From: Actinoplanes sp. N902-109
GTDB taxonomy: Bacteria; Actinomycetota; Actinomycetes; Mycobacteriales; Micromonosporaceae
Assembly: GCF_000389965.1 (NCBI RefSeq)
Contig: NC_021191.1
Coordinates: forward strand, 2,357,501 to 2,421,500
DNA length: 64,000 nucleotides
Direction: 5' to 3'
The first letter of the stretch is position 1, and each line of letters starts with the position of its first letter. Below the pieces are notes generated by a model, which saw only the letters and a program-made list of their open reading frames with translations, was not told the DNA's origin and did no database searches. Shown here piece after piece: positions 55,748-64,000 of the stretch. The position numbers and the translations under genes were made by a program.

Positions 55748-56155
55748 TCACGACGACGGCTCCGCCGAGGTCATCGACAGGGCGTGGCGCACCAGCTCCC
55801 GGCCCGCCTCGTGGTTCCGCCGCTCGTTGGAGTCGACCAGATGCAGGAGAACGCGCCGCAGCACCACCCGCACCGAGGGCAGCGGCAAGCCGAACCGGTC
55901 GGCCAGCTCGGCGCGGATCCCGCCTTCGATCCAGGCGCAGCACTCCGCCTCCAGCTCCTCGTCACGACAATCCCGAGGGCCGTATTCCAAGGCAAGCTCA
56001 ACCGCGAAACCCACACCCGGATCGGCTTGCGGTTCGAAATCCGCCGTTGCTGCCGCGATGCCTCCACAGTTCGTCTGCGTCCCCGTCCTGACCCGGACAC
56101 CACGGATCGGTACGCGCCGGCGGAAGTTGTCGGCCGCGACGGTCATCGCCCACAT
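55748..56155 (-). CDS. Hypothetical protein
   Basis: 135 residues. The N-terminal half contains GVRVRTGTQTNCGGIAAATADFE, the C-terminal half ELEAECCAWIEGGIRAELADRFGLPLPSVRVVLRRVLLHLVDSNERRNHEAG, which looks like a well-folded helix-plus-strand domain. No signal peptide, no family recognised. Alternative start three codons later. It is flanked by the YCII pseudogene and by minisatellite DNA, so it may belong to a decaying or mobile segment. Confidence 0.6.
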   Translation of the reverse strand: MWAMTVAADNFRRRVPIRGVRVRTGTQTNCGGIAAATADFEPQADPGVGFAVELALEYGPRDCRDEELEAECCAWIEGGIRAELADRFGLPLPSVRVVLRRVLLHLVDSNERRNHEAGRELVRHALSMTSAEPSS

Positions 56156-56559
56156 CTCCTTCGAACGCTACGACTGCGGGGCTCGGCACCTCGCCACAGT
56201 GGTGAGACGCCATGCAAACCGCAGCAACGACACTTGTCCGGCACCCGCAACGTCGATAAGGCAATACCGGCAGGCACCGCGTGCCGACTCTTCCCGACTC
56301 CTGAGTCAGCAGGTGCTGCACAACCGCGATGACGCACTCAGCCCAGCGACGTGCGGCAACGCGCTGTCCCCGCCGATGACACACCGGGCCCACCAACGTC
56401 ACCCTCGGCCTGATGGCAGCACGCCCGACCGGCGAGCAACACGCCCGGCAGAGCGACGCACTCGCCCCCCAGCGCTCGACGACACGCCCGGCCACCAGCG
56501 ACGCGCCCGGCAGAGCGACGCACCCGCCCAGCGCCCGACGTACCCCGGCGGGACGTGAG

Positions 56560-56698
56560 GCACCCGCCCGGCGCCCGACGCCACCCCAGCAGAGCGATGC
56601 ACCCGCCCGGCGCCCGACGCCACCCCAGCAGAGCGATGCACCCGCCCGGCGCCCGACGCCACCCCAGCAGAGCGATGCACCCGCCCGGCGCCCGACGA
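56560..56698. repeat. 39-bp tandem repeats
   Basis: Three identical units begin at 56560, 56599 and 56638; each starts GCACCCGCCCGGCGCCCGAC and ends CAGCAGAGCGAT. A partial fourth begins at 56677 and diverges after about 22 bases. Confidence 0.9.
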
Positions 56699-56782
56699 CA
56701 CGTCCGGCAGAGCGTTGCACTCGCCCCTAGCGCTCGACGACGCGCTCGGCAAAGCAACGCGCTTGCCCGGCGCTCGACGATA

Positions 56783-56931
56783 CGCCCGGCGAACGGCGAC
56801 GCACCCCGACACGCTCGGCGAAGCAGCGACGCGCCCGGCGAACGGACGACACACCCCGACACGCTCGACGAAGCAGCGACGCGCCCGGCGAACGGACGAC
56901 ACACCCCGACACGCTCGACGAAGCAGCGACA
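56783..56931. repeat. 50-bp tandem repeats
   Basis: Copies begin at 56783 (49 bp, several differences), 56832 and 56882 (50 bp each, nearly identical). Each opens CGCCCGGCGAACGG and contains CACCCCGACACGCTCG and AAGCAGCGAC. Confidence 0.88.
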
Positions 56932-56969
56932 CGCCCGGCCGAGCGTGAGCGCGCCCGGCCGGGGACAGG

Positions 56970-58439
56970 TCACTCGGGCAGGCGGGGCCCCGCCTCGCGC
57001 TGAGACGCCAGCCAAGCTTCGACGTCGGCCGACGACCGGGGCAGCCCCGACGACAGGTTGCGGCAGCCGTCGGCGGTGACCAGGACGTCGTCCTCGATGC
57101 GGACGCCGATGCCGCGCAGCTCCTCGGGGACCAGGTCGTCCTCCGGCTGGAAGTACAGGCCCGGCTCGACGGTCAGGACGTAGCCCTCCTGCAGCGTGCC
57201 GTCGCGGTACTTCTCCTTGCGGGCCATCGAGCAGTCGTGGACGTCGATGCCCAGCATGTGGCCGAAGCCGTGCAGGGTCCAGCGGCGGTAGACCGTGGAC
57301 TGCTCGGACATGGCCTCGTCGACGCTGACCGGCAGCAGGCCGAGGTCGCTCAGCCCCTCGGCGAGCACGCGCATGCAGGTGAGGTGGATGTCGTGGAACT
57401 TCACGCCGGGCTTGACGGCATCCATGCCGGCCTGCTGCGAGGCGTGCACGATGTCGTAGACCTGGCGCTGCAGCGGGCTGAACGTGCCGCTGACCGGGAT
57501 CGTGCGAGTCACGTCGGCGGTGTAGAAGGAGCGCGCCTCGACGCCCATGTCCATCAGCAGCAGCTCGCCGGGCTTGGTCACGCCGTTGTTGCGCACCCAG
57601 TGCAGGATCGTCGCGTGGTTGCCGGCGCCGACGATGCTGCCGTAACCGACGTCGTTGCCGTCGTGCCGGGCGCGGAGTCCGAAGACGCCCTCGAGCAGCC
57701 GCTCCTTGACGCTGCGATCGGCCGGCAGGACGCGGGCGACATCCTCGAAGCCGCGCACGGTGGCGTCGATCGCCTCCTGCAGCTGGCCGATCTCCCACTC
57801 GTCCTTGACCAGCTTGAGTTCGGAGATGGCACTGCCGAGGGCGCGGTCGCGACGCACCGCGGGATCCGGCTCGTACGCCAGGACGGCCCGGTCGACGGAC
57901 GGGTCGAGCCCGCGCAGCACCCGGGTCCGCGACGGCGCGCAGGCGGCCAGTGCCTCGCCGAGCTTGGCGTAGGGCAGCGTCTCGAGGCCCAGCTCGGTGG
58001 CGCGCTCGCCGAGGGTGTGCCGGCGCCCGACCCACAGCTCACCGTTGCGGTCGCGGAAGAACGCGTCGGTGTCCTTGGAGTTGCGGTCGTGCGTGTAGAG
58101 GACCGCGTCGTGCCCCGAACCGCTCGGCCACAGGATCAGCACGCCGTCGGGGTCGCTGTCGCCGGTCAGATAGACGTAGTCACTGCCCGGCCGGAACGGG
58201 TAGTCGGTGTCGTTGGCACGCACCTTTTCCCGGCCGGTCGGGATGATCAGCGTCTCGCCCGGGAAGGCGTCGGAGAGCGCGGCGCGGCGCTTGGCGTAGT
58301 TGGGCGCCTCCGGGCGGGCCGTGACCTCCAGCGCGTCCTCGCGCCAGCCACTGCGCATGAACTGCAGGAACGCCTCAGGGAAGTCGGGGTCGTGCGACTC
58401 CGTCTTCGCCGCCGGCTTGCCATCGTTGCGCTCGGCCAT
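56970..58439 (-). CDS. pepP: Xaa-Pro aminopeptidase (aminopeptidase P)
   Basis: 489 residues from ATG 58439 (GGGAGGG upstream). Pita-bread fold in the second half: Asp ligand in LLMDMGVEAR, Asp in FYTADVTRT, His in LHGFGHMLGIDVHD, Glu in LTVEPGLYF and Glu in GIGVRIEDDVLV. N-terminal AMP_N domain (about 25-170). Removes the first residue when proline follows. A longer start is possible, but the ATG at 58439 has the better ribosome site. Confidence 0.93.
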   Translation of the reverse strand: MAERNDGKPAAKTESHDPDFPEAFLQFMRSGWREDALEVTARPEAPNYAKRRAALSDAFPGETLIIPTGREKVRANDTDYPFRPGSDYVYLTGDSDPDGVLILWPSGSGHDAVLYTHDRNSKDTDAFFRDRNGELWVGRRHTLGERATELGLETLPYAKLGEALAACAPSRTRVLRGLDPSVDRAVLAYEPDPAVRRDRALGSAISELKLVKDEWEIGQLQEAIDATVRGFEDVARVLPADRSVKERLLEGVFGLRARHDGNDVGYGSIVGAGNHATILHWVRNNGVTKPGELLLMDMGVEARSFYTADVTRTIPVSGTFSPLQRQVYDIVHASQQAGMDAVKPGVKFHDIHLTCMRVLAEGLSDLGLLPVSVDEAMSEQSTVYRRWTLHGFGHMLGIDVHDCSMARKEKYRDGTLQEGYVLTVEPGLYFQPEDDLVPEELRGIGVRIEDDVLVTADGCRNLSSGLPRSSADVEAWLASQREAGPRLPE

Positions 58440-58539
58440 GGTTGGCCCTCCCGTCTCTGCCGCGTGCCCCATGACGTTACCGCCTCGCACCGACAGAAAG
58501 CGCGCCCGGAGGGTCCGGTGAAGATCAACTCCGAGGTGA

Positions 58540-59211
58540 TCAGGGCCGCAGGGTGAGGCACGCCACTCGCGGCCCTGCCGTGCCGGCCTTCCCGGCTTCC
58601 GTACGGGTGAGTTGCGCATGGATCACCAGCGCTCGCGGGACCTGCCCGGAGTCGAAGGTCCACGGGTGGGTCGAGGCCACCGTCGCGGCGCCCCGGCTGT
58701 CCGTGGTGAAGTCCAGCCACACCTCGTTGTCGGCGTTCGCGTACGCGGGGTCGACGGAGGGGCTGGACGGATCCATCTGGTGCTGGAAGTGCGGGCCCGC
58801 GTCGTCCGGCACCGACGTGCACGGTTTCGTGTGCAGGTGTGCGCCGTACGCGCGGCGCGCAACCATGCCGGTGACCGCGAGCCGCACTCGTACCCCCTGC
58901 GGGTTTGTCGCGACGGTGACCTGGGCCGTCGCTCCTGGCGGGACCACCTTCTTGTCGTACGTGATGGCTTGGGTGCCTTGCGGGTAGGGCTGGAACGTGC
59001 CGGAGGCAGTGCCCTCGGTGAGCGGTGCTTGCGCGGCGGGGGACGGTGCTGCGGAGCTGCTCGCGCCGATGTCGCCGCTGCGGCTGAAGACGACCCACGG
59101 CGTGCTGGACGGCGGTAGCTGCGGGGTGGTGGCGGGCTCCTTGATGCCGGCGGAGGTGCATCCGGCGAGCGTGGGCACCAGCAGGGCGAGGACGGGCAGC
59201 AGGCGATGCAT
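58540..59211 (-). CDS. SodC-like superoxide dismutase lipoprotein
   Basis: 223 residues from ATG 59211. Lipobox in LVPTLAGC (Cys about 18). The Cu/Zn SOD fold is seen in the second half: GAHLHTKPC (copper His pair, plus disulfide Cys), GPHFQHQM (bridging and zinc His), WLDFTTDSRG, ALVIHA (copper His), RVACLTL (second Cys). No Zn-loop Asp is as clear as in classic enzymes, so metal content is uncertain. Extracytoplasmic, likely scavenges superoxide. Confidence 0.85.
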   Translation of the reverse strand: MHRLLPVLALLVPTLAGCTSAGIKEPATTPQLPPSSTPWVVFSRSGDIGASSSAAPSPAAQAPLTEGTASGTFQPYPQGTQAITYDKKVVPPGATAQVTVATNPQGVRVRLAVTGMVARRAYGAHLHTKPCTSVPDDAGPHFQHQMDPSSPSVDPAYANADNEVWLDFTTDSRGAATVASTHPWTFDSGQVPRALVIHAQLTRTEAGKAGTAGPRVACLTLRP

Positions 59212-59296
59212 GGGCAGATAATGCCAAATTACCTCATAACGGGCGAGCATCGGGGAGTGCTAGCTTCTGCTGGACGGACTGGGAAAGGGGCGAGTG

Positions 59297-60235
59297 ATGG
59301 CGTACGCGGTGGTGCTCGGGGAAGCACTCGTCGACCTGCTGGAGACCGAGCGTGACGGTGAGTTGATCTACCGTCAGGCCATCGGTGGCGCCCCGCTCAA
59401 CGTCGCGGTCGGTGCGACCCGCCTCGGCGGTGAGGTGCGCTATGTCGGCTCGCTGGGCAACGACACCCTCGGTGACCGCATCGCCGCGTTCCTGCGGCAG
59501 ACAGGTGTCGGCATGGCGACCACGCTGCGGGTGCCGGTGCCCACCACGCTCGCGGTCACGACCTTCGAGGGCGCCGAGCCGACCTTCCAGTTCTACGGCG
59601 AACCGCCGTCATATTCGCTGGTCAGCGCGGATGACATCGATGACAGCGTGGTGGCCGGTGCGGCGGTGCTCTACGCCGGTTCGATCAGCCTCATGCGGGA
59701 GCCCTTCCAGGCCGCTGCCAAGGCAGCCTGGTCGGTGCCGGGTCCGGTGCGCGTCTTCGATCCCAACGTACGGCCGAAGCTGCTGCCCGATGCCGCTGCG
59801 GTGACCCGCCTGCGCGAGCTCGTCGAGGGCTATTTCAGCACCGCCGACCTGGTCAAACTGAGCTCGGCCGACGCCGAGATCCTGTGGCCGGGGTCCACCC
59901 CGGCGAGCGCCGCCGGGCACATCCTCGGACTGGGCGCCCGCGCAGTGGTCGTGACCTGCGGTTCCAAGGGCGCGCACGTGGCGACCGGCGAGGGCGCCAC
60001 CATGCTCCCCGCACCCTCGGTCGACGCCATCGATGCCACCGGCGCCGGCGACTCGGTCATGGCCGCCCTGGTCCGCCGCCTCCTGGCCGACGGTGTGCCC
60101 GCCGACCTGGCCGGCTGGCAGCGGTATGTGACGTTCGCCCTGGCGGTGGCCGGCCTGGTCTGCGAACGGCGCGGTGGTGCTGTCGCCATGCCGACCGTGG
60201 AGGAGCTGACCCAGCGCTGGGGCGCTCTCGTCTGA
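59297..60235 (+). CDS. PfkB-family sugar kinase (fructokinase-like)
   Basis: 312 residues from ATG 59297 (GTG one codon upstream also possible), preceded by AAGGGGCGA. IGGAPLNVAVGATRLGG is the N-terminal ribokinase/PfkB signature and DATGAGDSVMAAL is the C-terminal anion-hole and catalytic Asp motif. Phosphorylates a sugar, fructose by resemblance. Convergent with the thioesterase gene. Confidence 0.92.
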   Translation: MAYAVVLGEALVDLLETERDGELIYRQAIGGAPLNVAVGATRLGGEVRYVGSLGNDTLGDRIAAFLRQTGVGMATTLRVPVPTTLAVTTFEGAEPTFQFYGEPPSYSLVSADDIDDSVVAGAAVLYAGSISLMREPFQAAAKAAWSVPGPVRVFDPNVRPKLLPDAAAVTRLRELVEGYFSTADLVKLSSADAEILWPGSTPASAAGHILGLGARAVVVTCGSKGAHVATGEGATMLPAPSVDAIDATGAGDSVMAALVRRLLADGVPADLAGWQRYVTFALAVAGLVCERRGGAVAMPTVEELTQRWGALV

Positions 60236-60246
60236 TCCACCAGGGC

Positions 60247-60268
60247 GGGGTAGAGCTGGCACTACCCC
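60247..60268. terminator. Hairpin between kinase and thioesterase genes
   Basis: GGGGTAG and CTACCCC, perfect seven-base arms with an eight-base loop, 12 bases after the kinase stop. Could act for both convergent genes. Confidence 0.55.
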
Positions 60269-60332
60269 GAAGACTCCACCCAGCTCCATCGCCGCGGCGC
60301 CGCCGCCTTCCTAGTGTCGTGGCATGCGGACA

Positions 60333-60725
60333 TCACGACCCGATCGCCTTGGCGATGAAGCGCTGACGGTCGATGAGCACGCGCTCGACGTGCACCTCGG
60401 CCACCACGGTGTCACCGTCCTTGACCGTGACGGCGAACTGGAGCTTGCGTCCGTCGGTGCCGGTCAGCGTGGCCTGCGCGACGACCTTCCGGCCGACAGA
60501 GGTGGGCGCCCGGTGGTCGACCTCGACCCGGGTGCCCACCGTGGTCAGGCCGCCCGGCAGCGTGCGCGCGGTCGCCACCACCGTCGCCGTCTCCGCGAGC
60601 GCCAGCACTCTTGGGGTGCCCAGCACGGGCACGTCGCCGGAGCCGAGCGACTGCGCGGTGTCCGCATCGGTGACCGTCAACTCCACTTTGGCGCTGAGAC
60701 CGGGCGCAAATTCCGGAAGCTCCAT
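60333..60725 (-). CDS. FlK-like hotdog-fold thioesterase
   Basis: 130 residues. Hotdog thioesterase with the fluoroacetyl-CoA thioesterase (FlK) triad positions: Thr in LGTPRVLALAE, Glu in ALAETA, His in VDHRAPTSVG. Such proteins hydrolyse small acyl-CoAs and some confer fluoroacetate resistance; no fluorometabolite genes lie here, so a general acyl-CoA thioesterase is likelier. Start ATG 60725. Confidence 0.88.
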   Translation of the reverse strand: MELPEFAPGLSAKVELTVTDADTAQSLGSGDVPVLGTPRVLALAETATVVATARTLPGGLTTVGTRVEVDHRAPTSVGRKVVAQATLTGTDGRKLQFAVTVKDGDTVVAEVHVERVLIDRQRFIAKAIGS

Positions 60726-60749
60726 CGGATCAGCTTAGTCGCGGGTGCG

Positions 60750-61901
60750 TCAGTGCGTGCTCTCCGCTGCGGCGGCGTATCCGGCAAACAGCTTCAGCAG
60801 ACTCTGCGGGGCATCGTCCGCAAAGCAGATCTCCAGGTTGCGGTTCGCCTCGGCCGCGGCCTCGGCGCTGCGCGGGAACAACCCCTTCTCGTACGAGGTC
60901 AGCGCGGCCTCGATGTCCCCCGGATGCGCGGCGATGGCCTTGCCCAGTTCGGCGCCGTCGAACATGGCGAGGTTCGCGCCCTCCCCGGCAAACGGCGACA
61001 TCAGATGCGCCGCGTCACCGAGCAGGGTGACCCCGGCGACCCGGTCCCAGCGGTGCTCGATCGGCAGCATGTTCACCATGCGCGGGGTGAGCGGGCTGTC
61101 GGCCTCGGCGATGACGGCCTGCAGTTCGGGCGCCCAGTCGGCGAACTGCTCGATCACCGCGGCCTTCGCCGTGGCGGTGTCGGAGAAGTCGATGCCCGGG
61201 AGCCAGTCCGGCGAGGTCCGCACCGCGACATAGACGTGCAGGCTGTCGTCCGGCTCGCGGTGGGCCAGGATGCCCTTGCCGGGGCCGAGCGCCATGAGTC
61301 CGCCGCTGCCGACCACCTCGGCGGGTCCGGGGTGCCGCTCGTCCGCGTCGAACAGGTCGAGTTCGACGAACGACACCCCGGCATAGCTGGGGGTGGCCGT
61401 CGAGACCAGCGGGCGGATGCGCGACCACGCACCGTCCGCGCCGACCAGCACGTCGGTGACGACCGTGGTGCCGTCGGCGAAGGTGAGCTCGTGCCGGCCG
61501 CCGTCGAGCGTCCGCACACCGGTGACCTTCATGCCCCAGCGGATCGTGCCCGCGGGCAGCGAGTCCAGCAGGATGTCGCGCAGCTGCCCGCGCTCGACCT
61601 CGGGGCGGCCGCCGGTGCCGTCGTCCGGCTCGTCGAGGTGCACGACGTTTCGGCTGTCGAGCACGCGGGTGGCCTCGCCGCCGACGTGGATGATGCCGCG
61701 GAACTGCTCGAACAACCCGGCCTCGTGCAGGGCCGGCTGCCCGTTGTAGTCGTGGATGTCGAGCATGCCGCCCTGCGTGCGCGCCGTCGGGGAGGCATCC
61801 AGTTCATAGATCGTCGACGCGATGCCGTGCACGTGCAGGACCCGGGCGAGCGTGAGACCGCCGAGGCCCGCTCCGACGATGCTGATGGTGGGTGTGGTCA
61901 T
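60750..61901 (-). CDS. FAD-dependent monooxygenase (TetX-like)
   Basis: 383 residues. GAGLGG (10-15) binds FAD, LVGADGAWSRIR and LLGDAAHLMSPFAGEGANLAMFD are the second and third FAD motifs. Group A aromatic hydroxylase fold, resembling tetracycline-inactivating TetX and related enzymes. Drug inactivation is possible but not shown. A matching TetR operator lies 30 bp upstream of its start. Confidence 0.9.
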   Translation of the reverse strand: MTTPTISIVGAGLGGLTLARVLHVHGIASTIYELDASPTARTQGGMLDIHDYNGQPALHEAGLFEQFRGIIHVGGEATRVLDSRNVVHLDEPDDGTGGRPEVERGQLRDILLDSLPAGTIRWGMKVTGVRTLDGGRHELTFADGTTVVTDVLVGADGAWSRIRPLVSTATPSYAGVSFVELDLFDADERHPGPAEVVGSGGLMALGPGKGILAHREPDDSLHVYVAVRTSPDWLPGIDFSDTATAKAAVIEQFADWAPELQAVIAEADSPLTPRMVNMLPIEHRWDRVAGVTLLGDAAHLMSPFAGEGANLAMFDGAELGKAIAAHPGDIEAALTSYEKGLFPRSAEAAAEANRNLEICFADDAPQSLLKLFAGYAAAAESTH

Positions 61902-61930
61902 TGCTGGCTCCTCGAAGTGAAGAACTTGTT

Positions 61931-61947
61931 CGTAACGAACATGTTCG
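61931..61947. promoter_or_regulatory. TetR operator upstream of the monooxygenase
   Basis: CGTAACGAACATGTTCG, containing the perfect palindrome CGAACATGTTCG (61936-61947). Identical to the site at 62666-62682, and flanked here by a second dyad GTTCG-TAA-CGAAC. Confidence 0.72.
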
Positions 61948-61985
61948 CGATGGGTACGAAGAAGGGTTGTTCGGGCAAGGTTCGA

Positions 61986-62657
61986 TCATGCGCGGAGGCC
62001 GTCGATGATGGTGTCGAAGGCCCAGCGCATCCGCTCTTCGCCGGTGCCGGAAAAAAGCTCGTCGCGAGCGCGGTCGATGTGGGGGAACGCCTCCGCGCTT
62101 GCCGCGGCCATGGCTTCCCGGAGCTCCTCCTCTTCCTCGGCCGATTCGAGCGCCTGATCACGGCTGCCGTGCTCGGCTGCGCTCGAGGTCGCCTGCTGAA
62201 GCAGGATGTCGATGCCCCAGGCGGCCTGCTTGAGCGGCACCCCGCCGGCGTGCAGCAACCCCAGCATCGAGTCGATCAGCCGGAGGTAGTGCGGTCCGGA
62301 GGGCCGCAGTGTGAGCACCGACCGCGCCAGGCTCGGATAGCGATAGAGCGTGATCGTGTACGCCGTGAGCAGCGCGATCAGCCGGTCACGCCATCCCTGC
62401 TCCGCGAAGTCGCTCGGGTGGTCCAGGCCGGCCAGCAGCTCGTCGAGAATCGCGCCGTGCAGTTCGGCTGTGTTGCGCACATACACATAGAGCGAGGCTG
62501 GTCCGGTGTCCAGCTCGGCGGCCAGCCGCCGCATCGTGACCCGCTCCAGGCCCTCCGCGCGCATGATGTCCACCGCCGTGCCCACCATCGCCTCGCGGCT
62601 CAGCGGCGCTTTGGCCGGCCGGTCTCGGCGGCTGACGGGAACTCGACGGGGACTCAC
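61986..62657 (-). CDS. TetR/AcrR family regulator
   Basis: 223 residues. HTH RVTMRRLAAELDTGPASLYVYVRNT, C-terminal TetR_C domain with an acidic cluster (AEEEEELRE). Lies upstream of the monooxygenase on the same strand. Its own promoter and the monooxygenase promoter share the CGTAACGAACATGTTCG site, indicating autoregulation and control of the enzyme. Confidence 0.92.
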   Translation of the reverse strand: MSPRRVPVSRRDRPAKAPLSREAMVGTAVDIMRAEGLERVTMRRLAAELDTGPASLYVYVRNTAELHGAILDELLAGLDHPSDFAEQGWRDRLIALLTAYTITLYRYPSLARSVLTLRPSGPHYLRLIDSMLGLLHAGGVPLKQAAWGIDILLQQATSSAAEHGSRDQALESAEEEEELREAMAAASAEAFPHIDRARDELFSGTGEERMRWAFDTIIDGLRA

Positions 62658-62665
62658 AACGCGAT

Positions 62666-62682
62666 CGTAACGAACATGTTCG
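62666..62682. promoter_or_regulatory. TetR operator upstream of the regulator
   Basis: CGTAACGAACATGTTCG, identical over 17 bp to the site at 61931, starting nine bp upstream of the TetR start. Confidence 0.72.
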
Positions 62683-62741
62683 TCAGATGGGAAGACCCAG
62701 TGACGACTTCCACGTCCGCCTCTGCTTCCGCTCCGACAGGC

Positions 62742-64000
62742 TCAGGGCTGCGAGGGCCGCTGCCAGAATTCCTCCGGGAGCACGGCCGGAGGCTCGGGAA
62801 TGGTGGCGGTGACAAGCGGGGCAGGGCCGCGCGCCGCCCGAGCGCGCTGGGACAGCTGCTCGGCGAGCCACCACGCCTCGGCCACGTCGCGGTCCTTGGC
62901 CACGCCGGAGCGGCCACCCGCGGTGTCCGCGTACACCGTTGCCAGACCCAGCAGGCGCTGCAGCGGGCCCTGCACGACCCGGATGCTCTGCATGCGGGCG
63001 TACGGCACGAGGGTCATCTCCCGGGTCAGCAAGCCGGAGCGGGCGACGAACACCTCCGGGGTCATGCCGATGCCCATGGCCCGCAGCGCGAACGGATGCA
63101 GCCAGCGCGCCCGCTCGGGCGGTGGCAGGGTCGCCAGGGCACCGAGGTCGACGCCGGGCAGCACCTCCCAGACCAGGAGCCGGCCGGCCTCGAACACCCC
63201 GACCGGCAGCAGGCGGTCCGAGCGCCGGTCATTGCCGCCCGACTGCTCACCGGCGTACCCGGCGATGTCCAGCCGCATATGCAGCCAGCCCTGCATGCGC
63301 CACAACAGCGGCCAGGTCACGCCGATTGCCTGCACCCGGTTGAGCGGAACCACCTGGCTGCGGGTCTCCACCAGCCCGAAGCGCACCGCCAACCGGCCGT
63401 CCTGGTCGCGGGCCAGCCGGAAGTCCCAGTCCTGCAGCACCCGGCGCACCGGCTGCAGGAGCACACCCGCCATCGCAGTGAACGTGCTCGCGATGCCGAT
63501 GAACGTCCAGGAGCCCTCCAGCACGAACTGCATGATCACGAAGGCCACACCGACCGGCAGGAAGAACGCCTGCGGGGTGAGCAACTGGCTGATCACGAGG
63601 TCGCGGTTGCCGACCCGGAAGAGCGGACGTTCGTGGCTCGGCACCGGCTGGGCCGGATCGTGCTGCTCACGGGTCCCGGGGGCGCGGCCGGCAAGGGCGA
63701 GCAGGCGTTCCCGCAGAGCGGCGGCCTCGCGCACCGACAGATAGGCCAGCGGTGCCTCGGTCTTGCCGCCACCGACGACCTCGAGCCGCAGCTCAGCCAG
63801 CCCGGTGAGCTGGGCCAGCAGCGGCCGGCGCAGCTCCACGGCCTGCAGCCGGTCGAGCGGGATCGCGCGGTTGCGCCGCCACAGCAGCCCGTCCTGGATC
63901 CGCAGCTCCCGGCCGACGAGGTGATAGCCGGTATTCAGCCAGCCGATCACCGAGTAGATGACGACGCACACCGCCAGCACCGCCACCACCAGCGCGAAGC
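62742..64000 (-). CDS. PH-domain (bPH2/DUF304-like) membrane protein, N terminus truncated by window
   Basis: About 419 residues seen; the frame stays open at the window edge. A membrane segment (AVCVVIYSVIGWL) precedes a bPH2-type domain (GYHLVGRELRIQDGLLWRRNRAIPLDRLQAVELRR), then two further membrane segments (FFLPVGVAFVIMQFVL and FIGIASTFTAMAGVLL), then another bPH2 unit (FRLARDQDGRLAVRFGLVETRSQVVPLNRVQAI) and a third (TREMTLVPYARMQSIRVVQGPLQR). YdbT-like family of membrane proteins, function unknown. C-terminal tail Pro-rich. Confidence 0.88.
   Translation of the reverse strand, partial: FALVVAVLAVCVVIYSVIGWLNTGYHLVGRELRIQDGLLWRRNRAIPLDRLQAVELRRPLLAQLTGLAELRLEVVGGGKTEAPLAYLSVREAAALRERLLALAGRAPGTREQHDPAQPVPSHERPLFRVGNRDLVISQLLTPQAFFLPVGVAFVIMQFVLEGSWTFIGIASTFTAMAGVLLQPVRRVLQDWDFRLARDQDGRLAVRFGLVETRSQVVPLNRVQAIGVTWPLLWRMQGWLHMRLDIAGYAGEQSGGNDRRSDRLLPVGVFEAGRLLVWEVLPGVDLGALATLPPPERARWLHPFALRAMGIGMTPEVFVARSGLLTREMTLVPYARMQSIRVVQGPLQRLLGLATVYADTAGGRSGVAKDRDVAEAWWLAEQLSQRARAARGPAPLVTATIPEPPAVLPEEFWQRPSQP

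Larger units (their letters stand above)
56156..56969. other. 814-bp gene-free region with minisatellites
   Basis: Unsupported frames only. The first 250 bp is ordinary intergenic DNA. From about 56410 the sequence is built of related CGCCCGGC/GACG units, including the two arrays listed separately. It lies downstream of the aminopeptidase P gene on the minus strand. No RNA gene or terminator obvious. Confidence 0.7.

Noticed and set aside
56338..56969. Long Arg/Ala-rich frames across the minisatellite region
   Set aside because: Repeats keep frames open; there is no domain and no consistent ribosome site.

Overview
The window is very GC-rich, uses GTG starts freely, and carries mycothiol-, F420- and heme A/Suf-type actinobacterial gene families. 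It is a chromosomal piece of a high-GC actinomycete, most likely from the Micromonosporaceae (Actinoplanes-like); the genus is inferred from gene content and order, not tested. I see no rRNA, tRNA, CRISPR array, insertion sequence or phage gene.

Layout. 1-5230 (minus strand): pentose-phosphate block tkt-tal-zwf-opcA. 5491-8897: ctaB and ctaA (heme O and heme A synthesis) flank two small genes. 8978-15569 (plus): a complete, tightly coupled Suf iron-sulfur operon, sufR-sufB-sufD-Rieske ferredoxin-sufC-sufS-sufU-sufT, with a strong terminator. 15635-25455: mixed housekeeping and accessory genes (M20 peptidase, mycothiol-dependent enzyme, AlkD-like repair protein, Vms1-like release factor, phosphatase, SDR/TetR pair, LysE exporter, SulP transporter with a MerR regulator). 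25626-31881: ABC exporter, enoyl-CoA hydratase with a small HTH protein, ABC-F ATPase, zinc metallopeptidase. 32031-35500: F420-type reductase, TetR/SDR pair, repeat protein. 35559-39002 (minus): TetR regulator (AcnR-like), a TIGR04222-type membrane protein with a Cys/Gly tail, a DUF692 (MNIO) enzyme, a small partner protein and a mismatch DNA glycosylase. 39156-46192: HAD protein, RIO-like kinase, small proteins, MarR/SDR pair, aconitase acnA. 46381-54849: pullulanase-type debranching enzyme and accessory genes. 54920-56969: a decayed YCII gene, one hypothetical gene and minisatellite arrays. 56970-64000: Xaa-Pro aminopeptidase, SodC-like lipoprotein, sugar kinase, thioesterase, FAD monooxygenase/TetR pair, PH-domain membrane protein.

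The most interesting system is the translationally coupled trio at 36266-38393. A membrane protein ends in four cysteines spaced exactly six residues apart in a Gly/Ser tail. It is followed with ATGA overlaps by a DUF692/MNIO iron enzyme (a family that modifies cysteines of peptides) and a small protein placed like the MNIO partner proteins. This suggests cysteine modification of a membrane-anchored tail.

Regulatory logic is unusually readable here. Paired palindromes mark three TetR circuits (20873-20919, 33093-33155, 61931-62682). A dyad in a 19-bp spacer marks a MerR promoter for sulP (25555-25585). A 22-bp operator near the acnR-like gene recurs upstream of acnA with 17 of 22 identities, linking a regulator and target about 4.4 kb apart.
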